Shown in pieces: positions 25,908 to 35,027 of a stretch of 64,000 nt of DNA. This DNA is from Paenibacillus sp. FSL R5-0345 (GTDB lineage Bacteria; Bacillota; Bacilli; Paenibacillales; Paenibacillaceae), in the NCBI RefSeq assembly GCF_000758585.1, contig NZ_CP009281.1:1488001-1552000 (forward strand), read 5' to 3'. Below the pieces are notes generated by a model. The model was not told where the DNA came from, did no database searches, and was given only the letters and a program-made list of their open reading frames with translations. Position 1 is the first letter of the stretch; every line of letters begins with the position of its first letter. The translations under genes and the position numbers were made by a program.

Positions 25908-27257
25908 ATGGTTCTGGATAATCGGTATGGTGCGTTTATAGATCCCGAACTAACAGTCGGGAATTTAGGAAACGGGATATTGGACGGACTTACCTTTGCG
26001 GTGAAGGATGTATATGCGGTGGCTGGACATTGTTCTAGCGCAGGCAACCCAGATTGGCTGCGGAGCCACAATCCGCCTTCAGAACATGCGGCAGTAGTGC
26101 GTCAGCTGCTTCAATCGGGATCGACGCTTCAAGGAGCAACTCATACGGATGAGCTAATGTACAGTCTGGGTGGTGAGAACCATCATTATGGAACGCCGAT
26201 AAATCCAAGTGCTGCAGGTTGTATCCCAGGTGGTTCTTCCAGTGGGTCGGCAGTAGCGGTAGCCTCTGGCAGTGTTGATTTTGCACTTGGAACAGACACA
26301 GGTGGTTCTATTCGCGTCCCGTCTGCTTATTGCGGCGTATATGGCTTTCGACCGACGCATGGTGCTGTGGATATAGAAGGTGTGATTCCATTGTCGCCGC
26401 AATTTGATACGGTAGGTTGGATGGCTAACCGTATCGATGTACTCCAGAAGGTTGGGGAGGTTTTACTTGGTACTGGGAGCATGGTTGAAGAAGAAACGAT
26501 AAGCATGGAGGAACAGGAAAATCTAGAGAAGAGTATAGACATGAGCTTAGAAACTAGGATAGAGAAAAATTTAGAGAGTATAGAGAATGGTGCGGAAAAA
26601 AAGGTGAAGAAGGGATTAGAAAGTAATTCACAGAAGGCTAAAGTGGAAAGTTTACAAGAAAAAATGAAAACTTTATTTGTTGCTACGGACTGTTGGGAGT
26701 TGGTCGCTCCAAAGGATGTGGATATTCTAACAGATGGACTGAACCACTTACGAAACGGTGCTTATCATACCCTCGATACTATAATAGCTCCCGAAGGTTT
26801 GAAGATCTGGATGGATATTTTTCGAGAGCTGCAAGGTAGTGAAATATGGGCAACGCATAGCGCCTGGATTGAGAAGGTAAAACCAGTCTTTGGGCCTGAT
26901 ATTGCAGCGCGGTTCTCTTGGGCTGCCAGTTTAGCGGGCAAGGACCATAGTATCGCTCAGAATAAGCGTAAGGAAATTTCTGCCCAATTACGCGATCTGA
27001 TGGGAGAAGATAATTGTCTTGTGATTCCGACAGTACCTGGTCCAGCGCCACTGCGTGGAGGGGATTTGAGTCAATTGGAGGAGAATCGTAGTGGGGCGAT
27101 GATGTTGAGCTGTATAGCTGGACTGGCAGGCCTGCCACAAGTGACATTACCCATGCGCTCAACAAATGGGGTGCCGTTGGGATTGTCCGTTATCGCAGGA
27201 CATGGTCAGGATCTTCGGTTACTCTCATGGGTGAAGGAGATGTGGCGGCGGTCTTGA
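25908..27257 (+). CDS. Amidase signature family hydrolase
   Basis: A 449-aa amidase with the Ser-cisSer-Lys triad: Lys in FAVKDVY (about residue 33), GGSSSGSAVAVASG and the nucleophile region GTDTGGSIRVPSAYCG. Family members hydrolyse amides such as allophanate, indoleacetamide or aliphatic amides. Residues about 192-250 are a highly charged Glu/Lys-rich insert not typical of the family. Context between a GGT-like gene and purine catabolism, with GlnR sites on both sides, suggests nitrogen scavenging; AtzF-like or ureide-related substrates are possible. A GGGAGGAGG ribosome site supports ATG 25908. Confidence 0.83.
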   Translation: MVLDNRYGAFIDPELTVGNLGNGILDGLTFAVKDVYAVAGHCSSAGNPDWLRSHNPPSEHAAVVRQLLQSGSTLQGATHTDELMYSLGGENHHYGTPINPSAAGCIPGGSSSGSAVAVASGSVDFALGTDTGGSIRVPSAYCGVYGFRPTHGAVDIEGVIPLSPQFDTVGWMANRIDVLQKVGEVLLGTGSMVEEETISMEEQENLEKSIDMSLETRIEKNLESIENGAEKKVKKGLESNSQKAKVESLQEKMKTLFVATDCWELVAPKDVDILTDGLNHLRNGAYHTLDTIIAPEGLKIWMDIFRELQGSEIWATHSAWIEKVKPVFGPDIAARFSWAASLAGKDHSIAQNKRKEISAQLRDLMGEDNCLVIPTVPGPAPLRGGDLSQLEENRSGAMMLSCIAGLAGLPQVTLPMRSTNGVPLGLSVIAGHGQDLRLLSWVKEMWRRS

Positions 27258-27502
27258 GATAATGGTTCTTAATGGTTCTTGATGGTTTTGAGATGATAGG
27301 TGAAATTGGTTTTGAAAACAAAAGATCTCAACGTGACGAAGTGGGTTCAATAACGGTGCGTTAGAGTAAAAAGAAAAATACAGCGCCCAAATGTTGGCAT
27401 AAGACTAGCGGTTTAGTAAATACCTCCATGTGATGAAAAAGAACGGTATAAATTTCGTAGAATGCAGGAAATTGACTCATGTAGATAAACTGAACGGCCA
27501 AA

Positions 27503-27955
27503 ATGCCTCAGGACTTCGGAATTCCGGCGATATCAGCGGAAAGAGGTGTAAAAATCCACCAGAATGCAGGAGTTCCGGCGCTATAGCCTGAAAGAGGTGT
27601 ATAAATGCACCAGAATGCAGGAATTCTGGCGATATAGCCTGAAAGAGGTGTATAAATGCACCAGAATTCAGGAAATCCGGAGATATAGCCTGAAAGAGGT
27701 GTAAAAATACACCAGAATGCAGAAAATCCGGCGATATCACCGGAAAGAGGTGTATAAATGTACCAGAATGCAGGAATTCTGGCGATATAGCCTGAAAGAG
27801 GTGTATAAATGCACCAGAATTCAGGAAATCCGGAGATATAGCCTGAAAGAGGTGTATAAATGTACCAGAATGCAGGAATTCTGGCGATATAGTCTGAAAG
27901 AGGTGTATAAATGCCCCAGAATGCAGGAAGTCCGGAGATATAGCCCGAAATGAAA
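27503..27955. repeat. 51-bp tandem repeat array, about 8.5-9 copies
   Basis: The core GAGGTGTA recurs at 27543, 27594, 27645, 27696, 27747, 27798, 27849 and 27900, an exact 51-bp period. Units contain short palindromes (CCAGAAT/ATTCTGG and GGCgatataGCC). Two unit subtypes partly alternate. Because 51 is divisible by 3, both strands show open frames with 17-aa repeats, which have no start signals and are probably not genes. A decayed partial unit extends left to about 27450. Confidence 0.9.
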
Positions 27956-28019
27956 GCCATTAATGCCCTGAACCATAGAGATCAGCCGAAACACGCTCAT
28001 ATTTTATTCTGAAAACAAA

Positions 28020-28045
28020 CAAAGCACCTTCCTTAAAGAAGGTGC
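28020..28045 (-). terminator. Terminator of the RidA gene
   Basis: GCACCTTC pairs with GAAGGTGC over a six-base loop; on the minus strand it is followed by a T-rich tail. Confidence 0.75.
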
Positions 28046-28089
28046 CTCGTGCTCCATGCCCTCGTGCTCCATGCCCCGTACTCCATGCC
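28046..28089. repeat. 15-bp direct repeat, about 3 copies
   Basis: CTCGTGCTCCATGCC occurs twice in tandem and a shortened variant follows, immediately downstream of the RidA stop. Confidence 0.8.
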
Positions 28090-28106
28090 TATGCCCCGTG
28101 CGAAAT

Positions 28107-28490
28107 CTATTCTACGAATGCTTCGACTTCTATTTCTACTAGCAGTAGTGGATCAATGAGTGCCTTTACCTCAACCATGGTTGCTACAGGCTGAATGTCT
28201 TTGAAGAATTCGCCGTGTGCTTTGCCGACCTCTTCCCAGCGGGAAATGTCTGTCACGAACATTCTTGTTCTTATCACATGCGACAAATCAGCATCTAGCT
28301 GGTTTAGCGCTTTTTCGATGGTGTGTAGAATGAATTTCGTCTGGGCATAAGGATCTCCTACACCGACTACTCCCCCGTCTTGCATGGCGGTTGTTCCTGC
28401 GACTTCGATACGATTGCCGATTCGAATGGCGCGAGAATAACCAACGACCGACTCCCAGGGTGAACCTGTAAACACTTGCGTTTTACTCAA
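28107..28490 (-). CDS. RidA family protein
   Basis: A 127-aa member of the YjgF/YER057c/UK114 family. The family core is complete: VAGTTAMQDGG, the conserved Arg in RTRMFVTDI and the EIEVEAFVE end with the catalytic Glu. RidA enzymes form trimers and hydrolyse reactive enamines and imines to ketoacids and ammonia; relatives occur in purine and pyrimidine catabolic operons. It is divergent from pucR with about 240 bases between them, so it may take part in ureide breakdown. An AGGAG-type site lies before ATG 28490. Confidence 0.88.
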   Translation of the reverse strand: MSKTQVFTGSPWESVVGYSRAIRIGNRIEVAGTTAMQDGGVVGVGDPYAQTKFILHTIEKALNQLDADLSHVIRTRMFVTDISRWEEVGKAHGEFFKDIQPVATMVEVKALIDPLLLVEIEVEAFVE

Positions 28491-28666
28491 AAGATCTCCT
28501 CCGAATCCATCATGTATTTAGTCCGATCTAATTATACTACCTGCACAAGTGATGTGAACTAAAGACGAATAATTAATCATAGACGCAACCATATGTTAAG
28601 TTTATTTACATAATAAACATATAAATTTAATTTTTCTCTATTCAAGCAGGTTCATTTTAATTATAA

Positions 28667-28683
28667 TGTTACATAAAATAACA
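28667..28683. promoter_or_regulatory. GlnR/TnrA-type operator before pucR
   Basis: TGTTA-N7-TAACA matches TGTnAn7TnACA at every specified base and is fully symmetric in its outer bases. It lies 47 bases before the pucR start and 176 bases upstream of the divergent RidA gene. Confidence 0.7.
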
Positions 28684-28730
28684 TTAAAAGATCAGGAATG
28701 GTTTGATTGATCCTAAAAAGGAGGGATGGC

Positions 28731-30305
28731 ATGCATCTTACGGTTGAAGAAGCGTTGTCCATTTATCCTTTGTCCGAGGCGAAGCTTATTGCGGGGGCCA
28801 AGGGGAAGCATCGAATTGTGAAGTCGATAAATGTGATGGATGCACCCGATATTTCGGACTGGATCAAAGAAGGTGAAATGCTGCTAACGACAGCCTATTT
28901 AATTAAGGACAATCTGGAGGATGCCTCTGCTTTGCTGCAAACATTGAATCGCAGGGGATCTTCGGCTTTGGGTATTAAGTTGGGGCGATTTTGGGATGAG
29001 GTACCGGTGCAATTGATTGCTGAAGCGGAGAGTCTTAACTTCCCTTTAATCCAGTTACCGTTTCAGTTCACTTTTTCGGATCAGATGAATGGTCTGTTCC
29101 GCGCCGAGCTTAGCCGCAGTACTCATGTTCTGCAGAGCATTATGGAGAAGCAGAAAAAGCTGATGCAATTCGCTTTGCGATCCGTCCGTAGCCGTCAGTT
29201 GTTTGATTCAGTGTCTGAAGTGATTGGCCATTCACTTGTGGTGGTTAGCGCACGTGGGGATGTGATCTACAACAACTCAGAATATCAGCCCTCACAGCTT
29301 CTCGAAGGGTGGCCATGGCAGAAACGGAATCATCGCTTCCGTGTAGAAGATCAGACGGGTTATCGTACTCCACTAATTCAAGGAGAAAAGTGCTCCGGAT
29401 ATCTATTGTATTGTTCCATCGATCCTTTATTGCTTCCTGTGGAAGAGAGTTTATTTGTTCAGGGTGCTGAACTTATTTCATATCATATTCATTCAGGCTA
29501 CGAGGATTATTTTGAACAGTCGGAACACAGGGAGTTTAGTAGATTACTTAGGCGTTGCTTGAGTGGGCATTTAACCTACACGGATCTAGCCCAGGCTGCG
29601 CTCAGCTTGGAAATTGAACTGCTTCTGTCGCCGTTTCGGCTGATATTAACCGATACTGCTGCAACCGGTGAGGAACGCCAGAGTGAGCTGCTTAAATTAA
29701 AAGAAGAGTACAACGAGCACCCTGTGCTGAGGGAATTAAAGGGAATTCATGTGATCGTTGATCAAGGATTATTGTCCATCTATCCGGGAGATCGTCAGAG
29801 TCCTGAACAATTTCAGGAGTTAGTCCAAGCTTGTTTTGACAACCTGAAGTTTGATAAGGGGTACTATCCTCGAGCTGCGATTAGTAGTTGTAAAACGAAG
29901 GCGGATGGGCTGAGGGAAGCTTTTGCAGAGGTAAAGGAATGCATGGGAATGCTTCAGCACGGGGGCGTACATGGAAGTGTTGTGCATTATCGGCAGCTTG
30001 AGCTTACCCTGCTTCTCGGGCAAATCCCGACAGAAGTTATGGAGAAATATTGCAACGGAACCCTTAGAGGACTGCTCAGCCGCGAGCCGGAGTATGTCAG
30101 AGAAATGCTGCGGACGCTGGAGGTTTATCTAGAGAACGACGGTCATGTCAATGAGACGGCTAAAAAGCTGTTTATTCACCGGAACACAGCCACCTACCGG
30201 ATCGAGAAGCTTAGTGAGCTACTGGATGTCGATTTTAAAAAAATAAATGATCTAATGAGGCTTAAGCTAGTGTTCATGTTTCGGAGGATGCTTGGGCGGG
30301 ACTAA
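28731..30305 (+). CDS. pucR: PucR-family transcriptional regulator of purine catabolism
   Basis: A 524-aa protein with an N-terminal PucR ligand domain (about residues 1-125, LTVEEALSIYPLSEAKLIAG), a middle GGDEF-like region without the signature, and a C-terminal helix-turn-helix (NETAKKLFIHRNTATYRIEKL, read across about residues 480-500). In B. subtilis PucR activates the purine-degradation genes when ureides such as allantoin are present. ATG 28731 is chosen because AAGGAGGG lies just before it; the longer frame to 28707 spans the ribosome site. It leads the whole catabolic cluster. Confidence 0.92.
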   Translation: MHLTVEEALSIYPLSEAKLIAGAKGKHRIVKSINVMDAPDISDWIKEGEMLLTTAYLIKDNLEDASALLQTLNRRGSSALGIKLGRFWDEVPVQLIAEAESLNFPLIQLPFQFTFSDQMNGLFRAELSRSTHVLQSIMEKQKKLMQFALRSVRSRQLFDSVSEVIGHSLVVVSARGDVIYNNSEYQPSQLLEGWPWQKRNHRFRVEDQTGYRTPLIQGEKCSGYLLYCSIDPLLLPVEESLFVQGAELISYHIHSGYEDYFEQSEHREFSRLLRRCLSGHLTYTDLAQAALSLEIELLLSPFRLILTDTAATGEERQSELLKLKEEYNEHPVLRELKGIHVIVDQGLLSIYPGDRQSPEQFQELVQACFDNLKFDKGYYPRAAISSCKTKADGLREAFAEVKECMGMLQHGGVHGSVVHYRQLELTLLLGQIPTEVMEKYCNGTLRGLLSREPEYVREMLRTLEVYLENDGHVNETAKKLFIHRNTATYRIEKLSELLDVDFKKINDLMRLKLVFMFRRMLGRD

Positions 30306-30343
30306 GGTATGGGTTGAAATGCAAACACGGAGGAGGGAGCCTC

Positions 30344-31468
30344 GTGAATACACATGACATCGCAATGCATATTCAAACCCATAAAGCGCCTGCGGTGCTG
30401 GCAACGCTGATAGAAGTGGAGGGGCATTCGTATCGTAAACCCGGGGCAGTGATGCTGTTTTTTGAAGGCGGCACGATTGGAAGTATAAGTCCAGGGTGTC
30501 TGGAAAGCGATCTGCAGCTACGTACCTCTGAGATTTGGGAGCGAGGGCTGCCGGAGATTGTGGAATACAATATGTTGTCTCCAGATGATCTGTCATGGGG
30601 TGAGACTGTCGGCTGCGGTGGCAAAATCAAAGTGGTGCTTGAACCTGTGCAAGGAGAGTTGCAAGATCTGTTGGTGCTGGCGAGTGACAGGCTTTATGCC
30701 GGAGAGAGGCTGGTCTTGTTCCGTGAAGCAGTTGGGAGAGGTTTTGACTATAAGTTAGAGCTGGATACTGATATTTCACTATCGCAGAACAAGAAACATC
30801 CGAAATTATCCCCCTTGGCAAAAGAAAGCATGGCGACAGGTCGCTTTATGGCCGCTCAAGCTGAATTGACAGCATTTCATACATGCTTTGTGCCCAAACC
30901 GCGACTTGTAATTTTTGGTGGGGGACGTGATGTCGTTCCAATTGCTGAGCTTGCTAACAAAGTCGGCTTTCGGGTTGTGATAGCAGATTGGCGTGAAGGG
31001 AGTCTGCAAAATGAGTTTCCTCACGCTGAACGGATTATTTGTTCCCCAACGGAGGTTGTTCAACGCTTAGGTGTAGCTCAGGAGGATTATGTGCTGATTT
31101 GTAGTCACCAAATTGGGAGGGATAAACAGTTCCTGGAGAGTGTGATTCCGCAAGCTCCGCTATACATTGGAGTTATTGGTTCAAAGGCGCGGATCGCTCT
31201 TTTGCTGGAAGGGCTTGAGGTCCCTGCTTTTTTATATGCACCTGTAGGGTTGCCTATCGGTGGAGAAGGTCCCGAGGAGATTGCGGTCAGTATTATTGCA
31301 GAAATCATTCAAATTAGAAGGGCGGGCTTACGAGAGCTGCCTAAAGGAGCGGATAGATTTGAAAGTAGCGGGAATATATTTGGCAGCAGGGCAGAGCAGG
31401 CGGATGGGCGTGTCCAAGGTTTCACTGAAATTGTCACAGGAGGTCTCACTCGGGAGCGTCGCGCTTAG
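30344..31468 (+). CDS. pucA: XdhC-type molybdenum cofactor insertion protein
   Basis: A 374-aa protein of the XdhC/CoxI family, which binds molybdenum cofactor, aids its sulfuration and delivers it to xanthine dehydrogenase. The N-terminal domain has GSISPGCLESD with the conserved Cys and VGCGGKI; the C-terminal Rossmann domain starts VIFGGGRDVVP. GTG 30344 follows GGAGGAGGG. The last 37 residues overlap the next gene in another frame and look non-conserved. It is the first gene after pucR, as in the B. subtilis puc cluster. Confidence 0.9.
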   Translation: MNTHDIAMHIQTHKAPAVLATLIEVEGHSYRKPGAVMLFFEGGTIGSISPGCLESDLQLRTSEIWERGLPEIVEYNMLSPDDLSWGETVGCGGKIKVVLEPVQGELQDLLVLASDRLYAGERLVLFREAVGRGFDYKLELDTDISLSQNKKHPKLSPLAKESMATGRFMAAQAELTAFHTCFVPKPRLVIFGGGRDVVPIAELANKVGFRVVIADWREGSLQNEFPHAERIICSPTEVVQRLGVAQEDYVLICSHQIGRDKQFLESVIPQAPLYIGVIGSKARIALLLEGLEVPAFLYAPVGLPIGGEGPEEIAVSIIAEIIQIRRAGLRELPKGADRFESSGNIFGSRAEQADGRVQGFTEIVTGGLTRERRA

Positions 31469-31982
31469 TGAATTGGATCGCTGTAATCTTGAGCCGCTTA
31501 TCGTGGTAGTACGTGCGGATGACAACTTGGAATGGCTGCCACCAGCGATTGAGCCGCAAGGAACTAGACGTACCGAAACTTGTTTAACCGCACACTTAGG
31601 ATTGTCTTTTTCTCTTCGATGCGGACTTAATGCTGTGCTGCCTTTGCAGCCGGATGCAGTAGTTGTGGCTCTAGCAGATCAGCCTTTTATTACTACGGCA
31701 TTAGTGAATCGTCTAATACAAACGTTTGAACAATCTCCGGAGATGGATTATGTAGCTAGTGTCAGTGATGGGTCGGCTATGCCCCCTGCTTTGTTCTCAA
31801 AAGCGCTGTTTCCAGCGCTACAGGGATTGGATGGCGATCGTGGAGCGGCGGCGATTTTGCGATCACCTGATTATAAGGGGATTGTTCTGGAGTCTGACTC
31901 CGCCCACTATTTCATGGATGCTGATACTGAAGAGGATTTTGGTGAGATTCAGGAGCGATGGATACTGAGGAACGGAAAATAG
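31359..31982 (+). CDS. pucB: MobA-like nucleotidyltransferase (PucB/MocA type)
   Basis: A 207-aa NTP-transferase-like protein with the nucleotide-binding GIYLAAGQSRRMG at the very start and ALADQPFI in the middle. Family members attach CMP or GMP to molybdopterin or otherwise mature the cofactor for xanthine dehydrogenase. TTG 31359 is the likely start: AAAGGAG lies 9 bases upstream and the known N-terminal motif begins at once. This places the first 110 bases inside the 3' end of the XdhC gene in a different frame. Confidence 0.85.
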   Translation: MKVAGIYLAAGQSRRMGVSKVSLKLSQEVSLGSVALSELDRCNLEPLIVVVRADDNLEWLPPAIEPQGTRRTETCLTAHLGLSFSLRCGLNAVLPLQPDAVVVALADQPFITTALVNRLIQTFEQSPEMDYVASVSDGSAMPPALFSKALFPALQGLDGDRGAAAILRSPDYKGIVLESDSAHYFMDADTEEDFGEIQERWILRNGK

Positions 31983-32124
31983 AAAGTAATCGAAAAATTG
32001 ATCGTAAAAGTGTTCCTTTCCCACATCGAGTCATATAATATGACATATAAAATCCTTATCCATAAACCTATTAGTGCATTACACACAAAAAAAGTGCTGA
32101 TTCTTATCATCAAACACAAACGTA

Positions 32125-32141
32125 TGTTATATAAATTTACG
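32125..32141. promoter_or_regulatory. GlnR/TnrA-type operator (one mismatch) before the ABC importer
   Basis: TGTTA-N7-TTACG matches TGTnAn7TnACA except for the final base. It lies 78 bases before the lipoprotein start, in the only long gap of the cluster. Confidence 0.5.
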
Positions 32142-32219
32142 CAAGAGCCACCTCTAAGTATAGTAGAAGTACATTAATGGTTACAGCCATGATGAGAGAT
32201 GATTTGGAGGAGGAGAATT

Positions 32220-33386
32220 ATGAAAAAAAGGGGTCAGTTCATAACATCTTGTCTTGCATTAATGGTTCTGATGACAGTGGTTTTGGTGGGGTGTGGGAGC
32301 AATAATAATACTTCTTCAAATGCAAAAGCGACAGAGGCAGGAGCGACAACAACGGCGGCAACAGAGGCAACTGCAACTACAGAGCCGGCTGTTAAGAAAC
32401 CGACGGTTGCTTTTGTGTATATCGGACCTCCAGGGGATGGCGGATACACCTACCAACATGATCAAGGACGGCAGTATATGGAGAAGGAGCTTGGAATTAA
32501 AGCCGACTTTGTAGAAAATGTCCCAGAAAGTGCCGATGCTGAACGAATCATCACAGAGCTTGCACAATCACACGACATCGTGTTTACAACGAGCTTCGGA
32601 TATATGGATTTTACATTGAATGTAGCGGGCAAATTTCCTAATGTGAAGTTTCTGCATGCTTCTGGTTACAAAACCGCAGAGAACATGGGGACTTACTTCG
32701 GAAAGAATTATCAAGCCAGTTATTTGAGCGGTATTGCGGCAGGGAAAATGACCAAAAACAATCAGCTAGGTTATGTCGGTGCTTTTCCGATCAGCGAAGT
32801 GATTTATAACTTGAATGCTTTTACCCTTGGCGCACAAAGCGTCAATCCTGATGTGAAGGTGAACGTGGTTTGGACGAATACATGGTATGACCCCACGACC
32901 GAACGTCAAGCGGCAATCAGCTTGCTGGATAAAGGGGCAGATGTGCTTTTGGCCTATCAGGATTCACCTGCGACACTACAGGCTGCTGCTGAACGTGGAG
33001 CTTTTGCCGGGGGGAATGATTCGGATATGAGTAAATACGCTCCGGATAATTATTTAACGAATCCAGTATGGAATTGGGGTCCTTATTACGTAAAAGCAGT
33101 GCAAGCCGTGATGGACGGAACGTGGAAAAGCGAGCAATATTCCGGCGATATGGCTGACGGCATGGTTGAGCTGGCTCCTTTCGGGAACAAAATACCTGAT
33201 GATGTGAAAAAGCTTGTCGAGGACGCTAAATCCAAGATCATCACTGGTGAGCTTGAGGTTTTCACAGGCCCGATCTCAGATAACCAAGGGAATGTGAAGG
33301 TTCAAGATGGCCAAAAGCTGACCTTGGAGGAAGTGCTGGGTATGAATTGGCTTGTAAAAGGTGTGGAAGGAACTATCCCGCAATAA
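32220..33386 (+). CDS. BMP-family nucleoside/purine-binding lipoprotein
   Basis: A 388-aa secreted lipoprotein. The N-terminus is a signal peptide with lipobox LVGC, followed by a Thr/Ala-rich linker (about residues 28-62) and a BMP/PnrA domain beginning VAFVYIGPPGDGG. BMP proteins bind nucleosides or nucleobases and deliver them to a NupPQ-type permease. ATG 32220 follows GGAGGAGGAG. Position at the head of an ATPase-permease-permease set inside the puc cluster suggests a purine or ureide such as xanthine, urate or guanosine as ligand; the precise ligand is not readable. Confidence 0.9.
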   Translation: MKKRGQFITSCLALMVLMTVVLVGCGSNNNTSSNAKATEAGATTTAATEATATTEPAVKKPTVAFVYIGPPGDGGYTYQHDQGRQYMEKELGIKADFVENVPESADAERIITELAQSHDIVFTTSFGYMDFTLNVAGKFPNVKFLHASGYKTAENMGTYFGKNYQASYLSGIAAGKMTKNNQLGYVGAFPISEVIYNLNAFTLGAQSVNPDVKVNVVWTNTWYDPTTERQAAISLLDKGADVLLAYQDSPATLQAAAERGAFAGGNDSDMSKYAPDNYLTNPVWNWGPYYVKAVQAVMDGTWKSEQYSGDMADGMVELAPFGNKIPDDVKKLVEDAKSKIITGELEVFTGPISDNQGNVKVQDGQKLTLEEVLGMNWLVKGVEGTIPQ

Positions 33387-33494
33387 TTTGTAACCATACT
33401 AAAAAAATGTGCACGAACTATGGGTGGGGCGGATTCCATGAAGTGGGAACTTTCCCACCCGTACTACAACTTGAAGGAAGGAGGGGCACAGGCC

Positions 33495-35027
33495 ATGCGG
33501 GAAACTTCAGTTGAAATGCGGGGAATTGTGAAGAAATTCGGCTCGGTAACCGCCAGTGATCAAGTCGACTTTTCGGCAAATGCGGGGGAGATTCATGCAC
33601 TGCTTGGAGAGAATGGGGCAGGAAAAAGTACAGTGATGAGCATGCTGTCAGGGGTGTACAGAGCAGATGAAGGAGAAATCCTCATTCATGGAAAAGCTGC
33701 TCACATCCGTTCTCCTAAAGATGCAGCCCAGCTTGGTGTAGGTATGGTGTTTCAGAGCTTTAGGCTGGTGCAAAGTCTCACTGCTGCGGAAAATATCGTG
33801 CTTGGCGAAAAGTCGTCTTTCTGGCGTGGGCGTAAGTGGATGAAGAACAAACGCAAAGAAATAGAGGCATTAGCAGAACGGTTTGGATTGAATTTCCCGG
33901 TGGATCGTCCGATTTGGCAGCTGTCCGTTGGTGAACAGCAGCGTGTTGAAATCGTTAAGACGCTGTATCGAGGGGCTGACATTATTATTCTGGATGAGCC
34001 GACCTCTGTGCTAACCCCGGGGGAGGTGGAGCAGTTATTTGAAACGCTGCGGGTCATGAAGCAGGCTGGAAAGACGGTCATCATGACGACTCATAAAATG
34101 AAAGAGGTTATGGCTTCCTCCGATCGGATTTCCGTCATGCGCAAAGGAAAAATGATCGCTACGCTGACCACGGCGGATACGGATGAAATGGAGCTGGCTC
34201 GCCTAATGGTGGGTAAAGAAGTAACCATCACCCGGCAAGAACGGGAGGCCACTGAGGGAGACTCACTGTTAGAAGTGAAGGGCTTGGACGTATATGCCGA
34301 TCATGGACGAAAAGCGTTAGATCTTTTCTCGCTGAATGTATGCAAAGGAGAGATTGTTGGCGTAGCTGGGGTAGCTGGCAATGGGCAAAAGGAACTGGCC
34401 GAAGTGTTAACAGGTCTCAGGGGCTGGAAAAGTGGTGAGATTACTTTTGATGGAAACACGGTGAAATCTGCTTCGGTAAGAGGGGCAATTGATTTGGGAA
34501 TCTCTCATGTCCCGGAGAACCGGATGAAGAGCGGTTTAGCCGGTCGTCTCGGATCGGTAGATAATCTTTTATTCAAATCATATCGCTCAGTGGAGCACTC
34601 TAAATATGGTTTCCTGAAGTCTGCGAAGAACCGTTCGTGGTCAGAGGAGCTGGTCCAGCGCTTTAATGTCAAAACACCTGAGCTGGATACGCCAGTACAG
34701 CAATTGTCAGGCGGTAATCAGCAGAAGCTGCTGTTTGCACGTGAGATCAGCCATCGGCCGAAGCTGATGGTCGCCGTTCATCCGACACAAGGGCTGGATG
34801 TAGGCGCCACCGCTGGTGTTCACGACCTTCTTATGGAGCTGCGCGGTTCAGGTAGTGGCGTGCTGTTAATTTCGGAGGATTTAGATGAATTACTTCAATT
34901 GTCCGACCGGATTCTAGTGATCTACAACGGCTCAATTATTGGTGAGAGTACGCATGAGGAAGCGAATCGAGAAAGCATCGGACTGCTAATGGCTGGTATT
35001 CATAACAGAGAGGAGAGCGCCGTATGA
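33495..35027 (+). CDS. ABC importer ATPase (two cassettes, NupO type)
   Basis: A 510-aa cytosolic ATPase with two fused cassettes, as in sugar and nucleoside CUT2-like importers. The first has Walker A GENGAGKST, signature LSVGEQQR and Walker B IIILDEPTSVL. The second has a degenerate Walker A GVAGNGQKE and signature LSGGNQQK with the usual altered Walker B ending HPTQGLD. GGAGGGG at 33479-33485 sets the start at ATG 33495. The stop overlaps the first permease by 4 bp. Confidence 0.92.
   Translation: MRETSVEMRGIVKKFGSVTASDQVDFSANAGEIHALLGENGAGKSTVMSMLSGVYRADEGEILIHGKAAHIRSPKDAAQLGVGMVFQSFRLVQSLTAAENIVLGEKSSFWRGRKWMKNKRKEIEALAERFGLNFPVDRPIWQLSVGEQQRVEIVKTLYRGADIIILDEPTSVLTPGEVEQLFETLRVMKQAGKTVIMTTHKMKEVMASSDRISVMRKGKMIATLTTADTDEMELARLMVGKEVTITRQEREATEGDSLLEVKGLDVYADHGRKALDLFSLNVCKGEIVGVAGVAGNGQKELAEVLTGLRGWKSGEITFDGNTVKSASVRGAIDLGISHVPENRMKSGLAGRLGSVDNLLFKSYRSVEHSKYGFLKSAKNRSWSEELVQRFNVKTPELDTPVQQLSGGNQQKLLFAREISHRPKLMVAVHPTQGLDVGATAGVHDLLMELRGSGSGVLLISEDLDELLQLSDRILVIYNGSIIGESTHEEANRESIGLLMAGIHNREESAV

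Noticed and set aside
27503-27955. CRISPR array
   Set aside because: The repeats are contiguous 51-bp units without unique spacers, the units vary internally, and no cas gene is nearby.
27477-27960. Repeat-encoded proteins of 78-150 aa on both strands
   Set aside because: The open frames follow from a repeat length divisible by three; no ribosome site or promoter precedes them and the products are pure 17-aa repeats rich in Phe, Trp and Tyr or in Arg and Lys.
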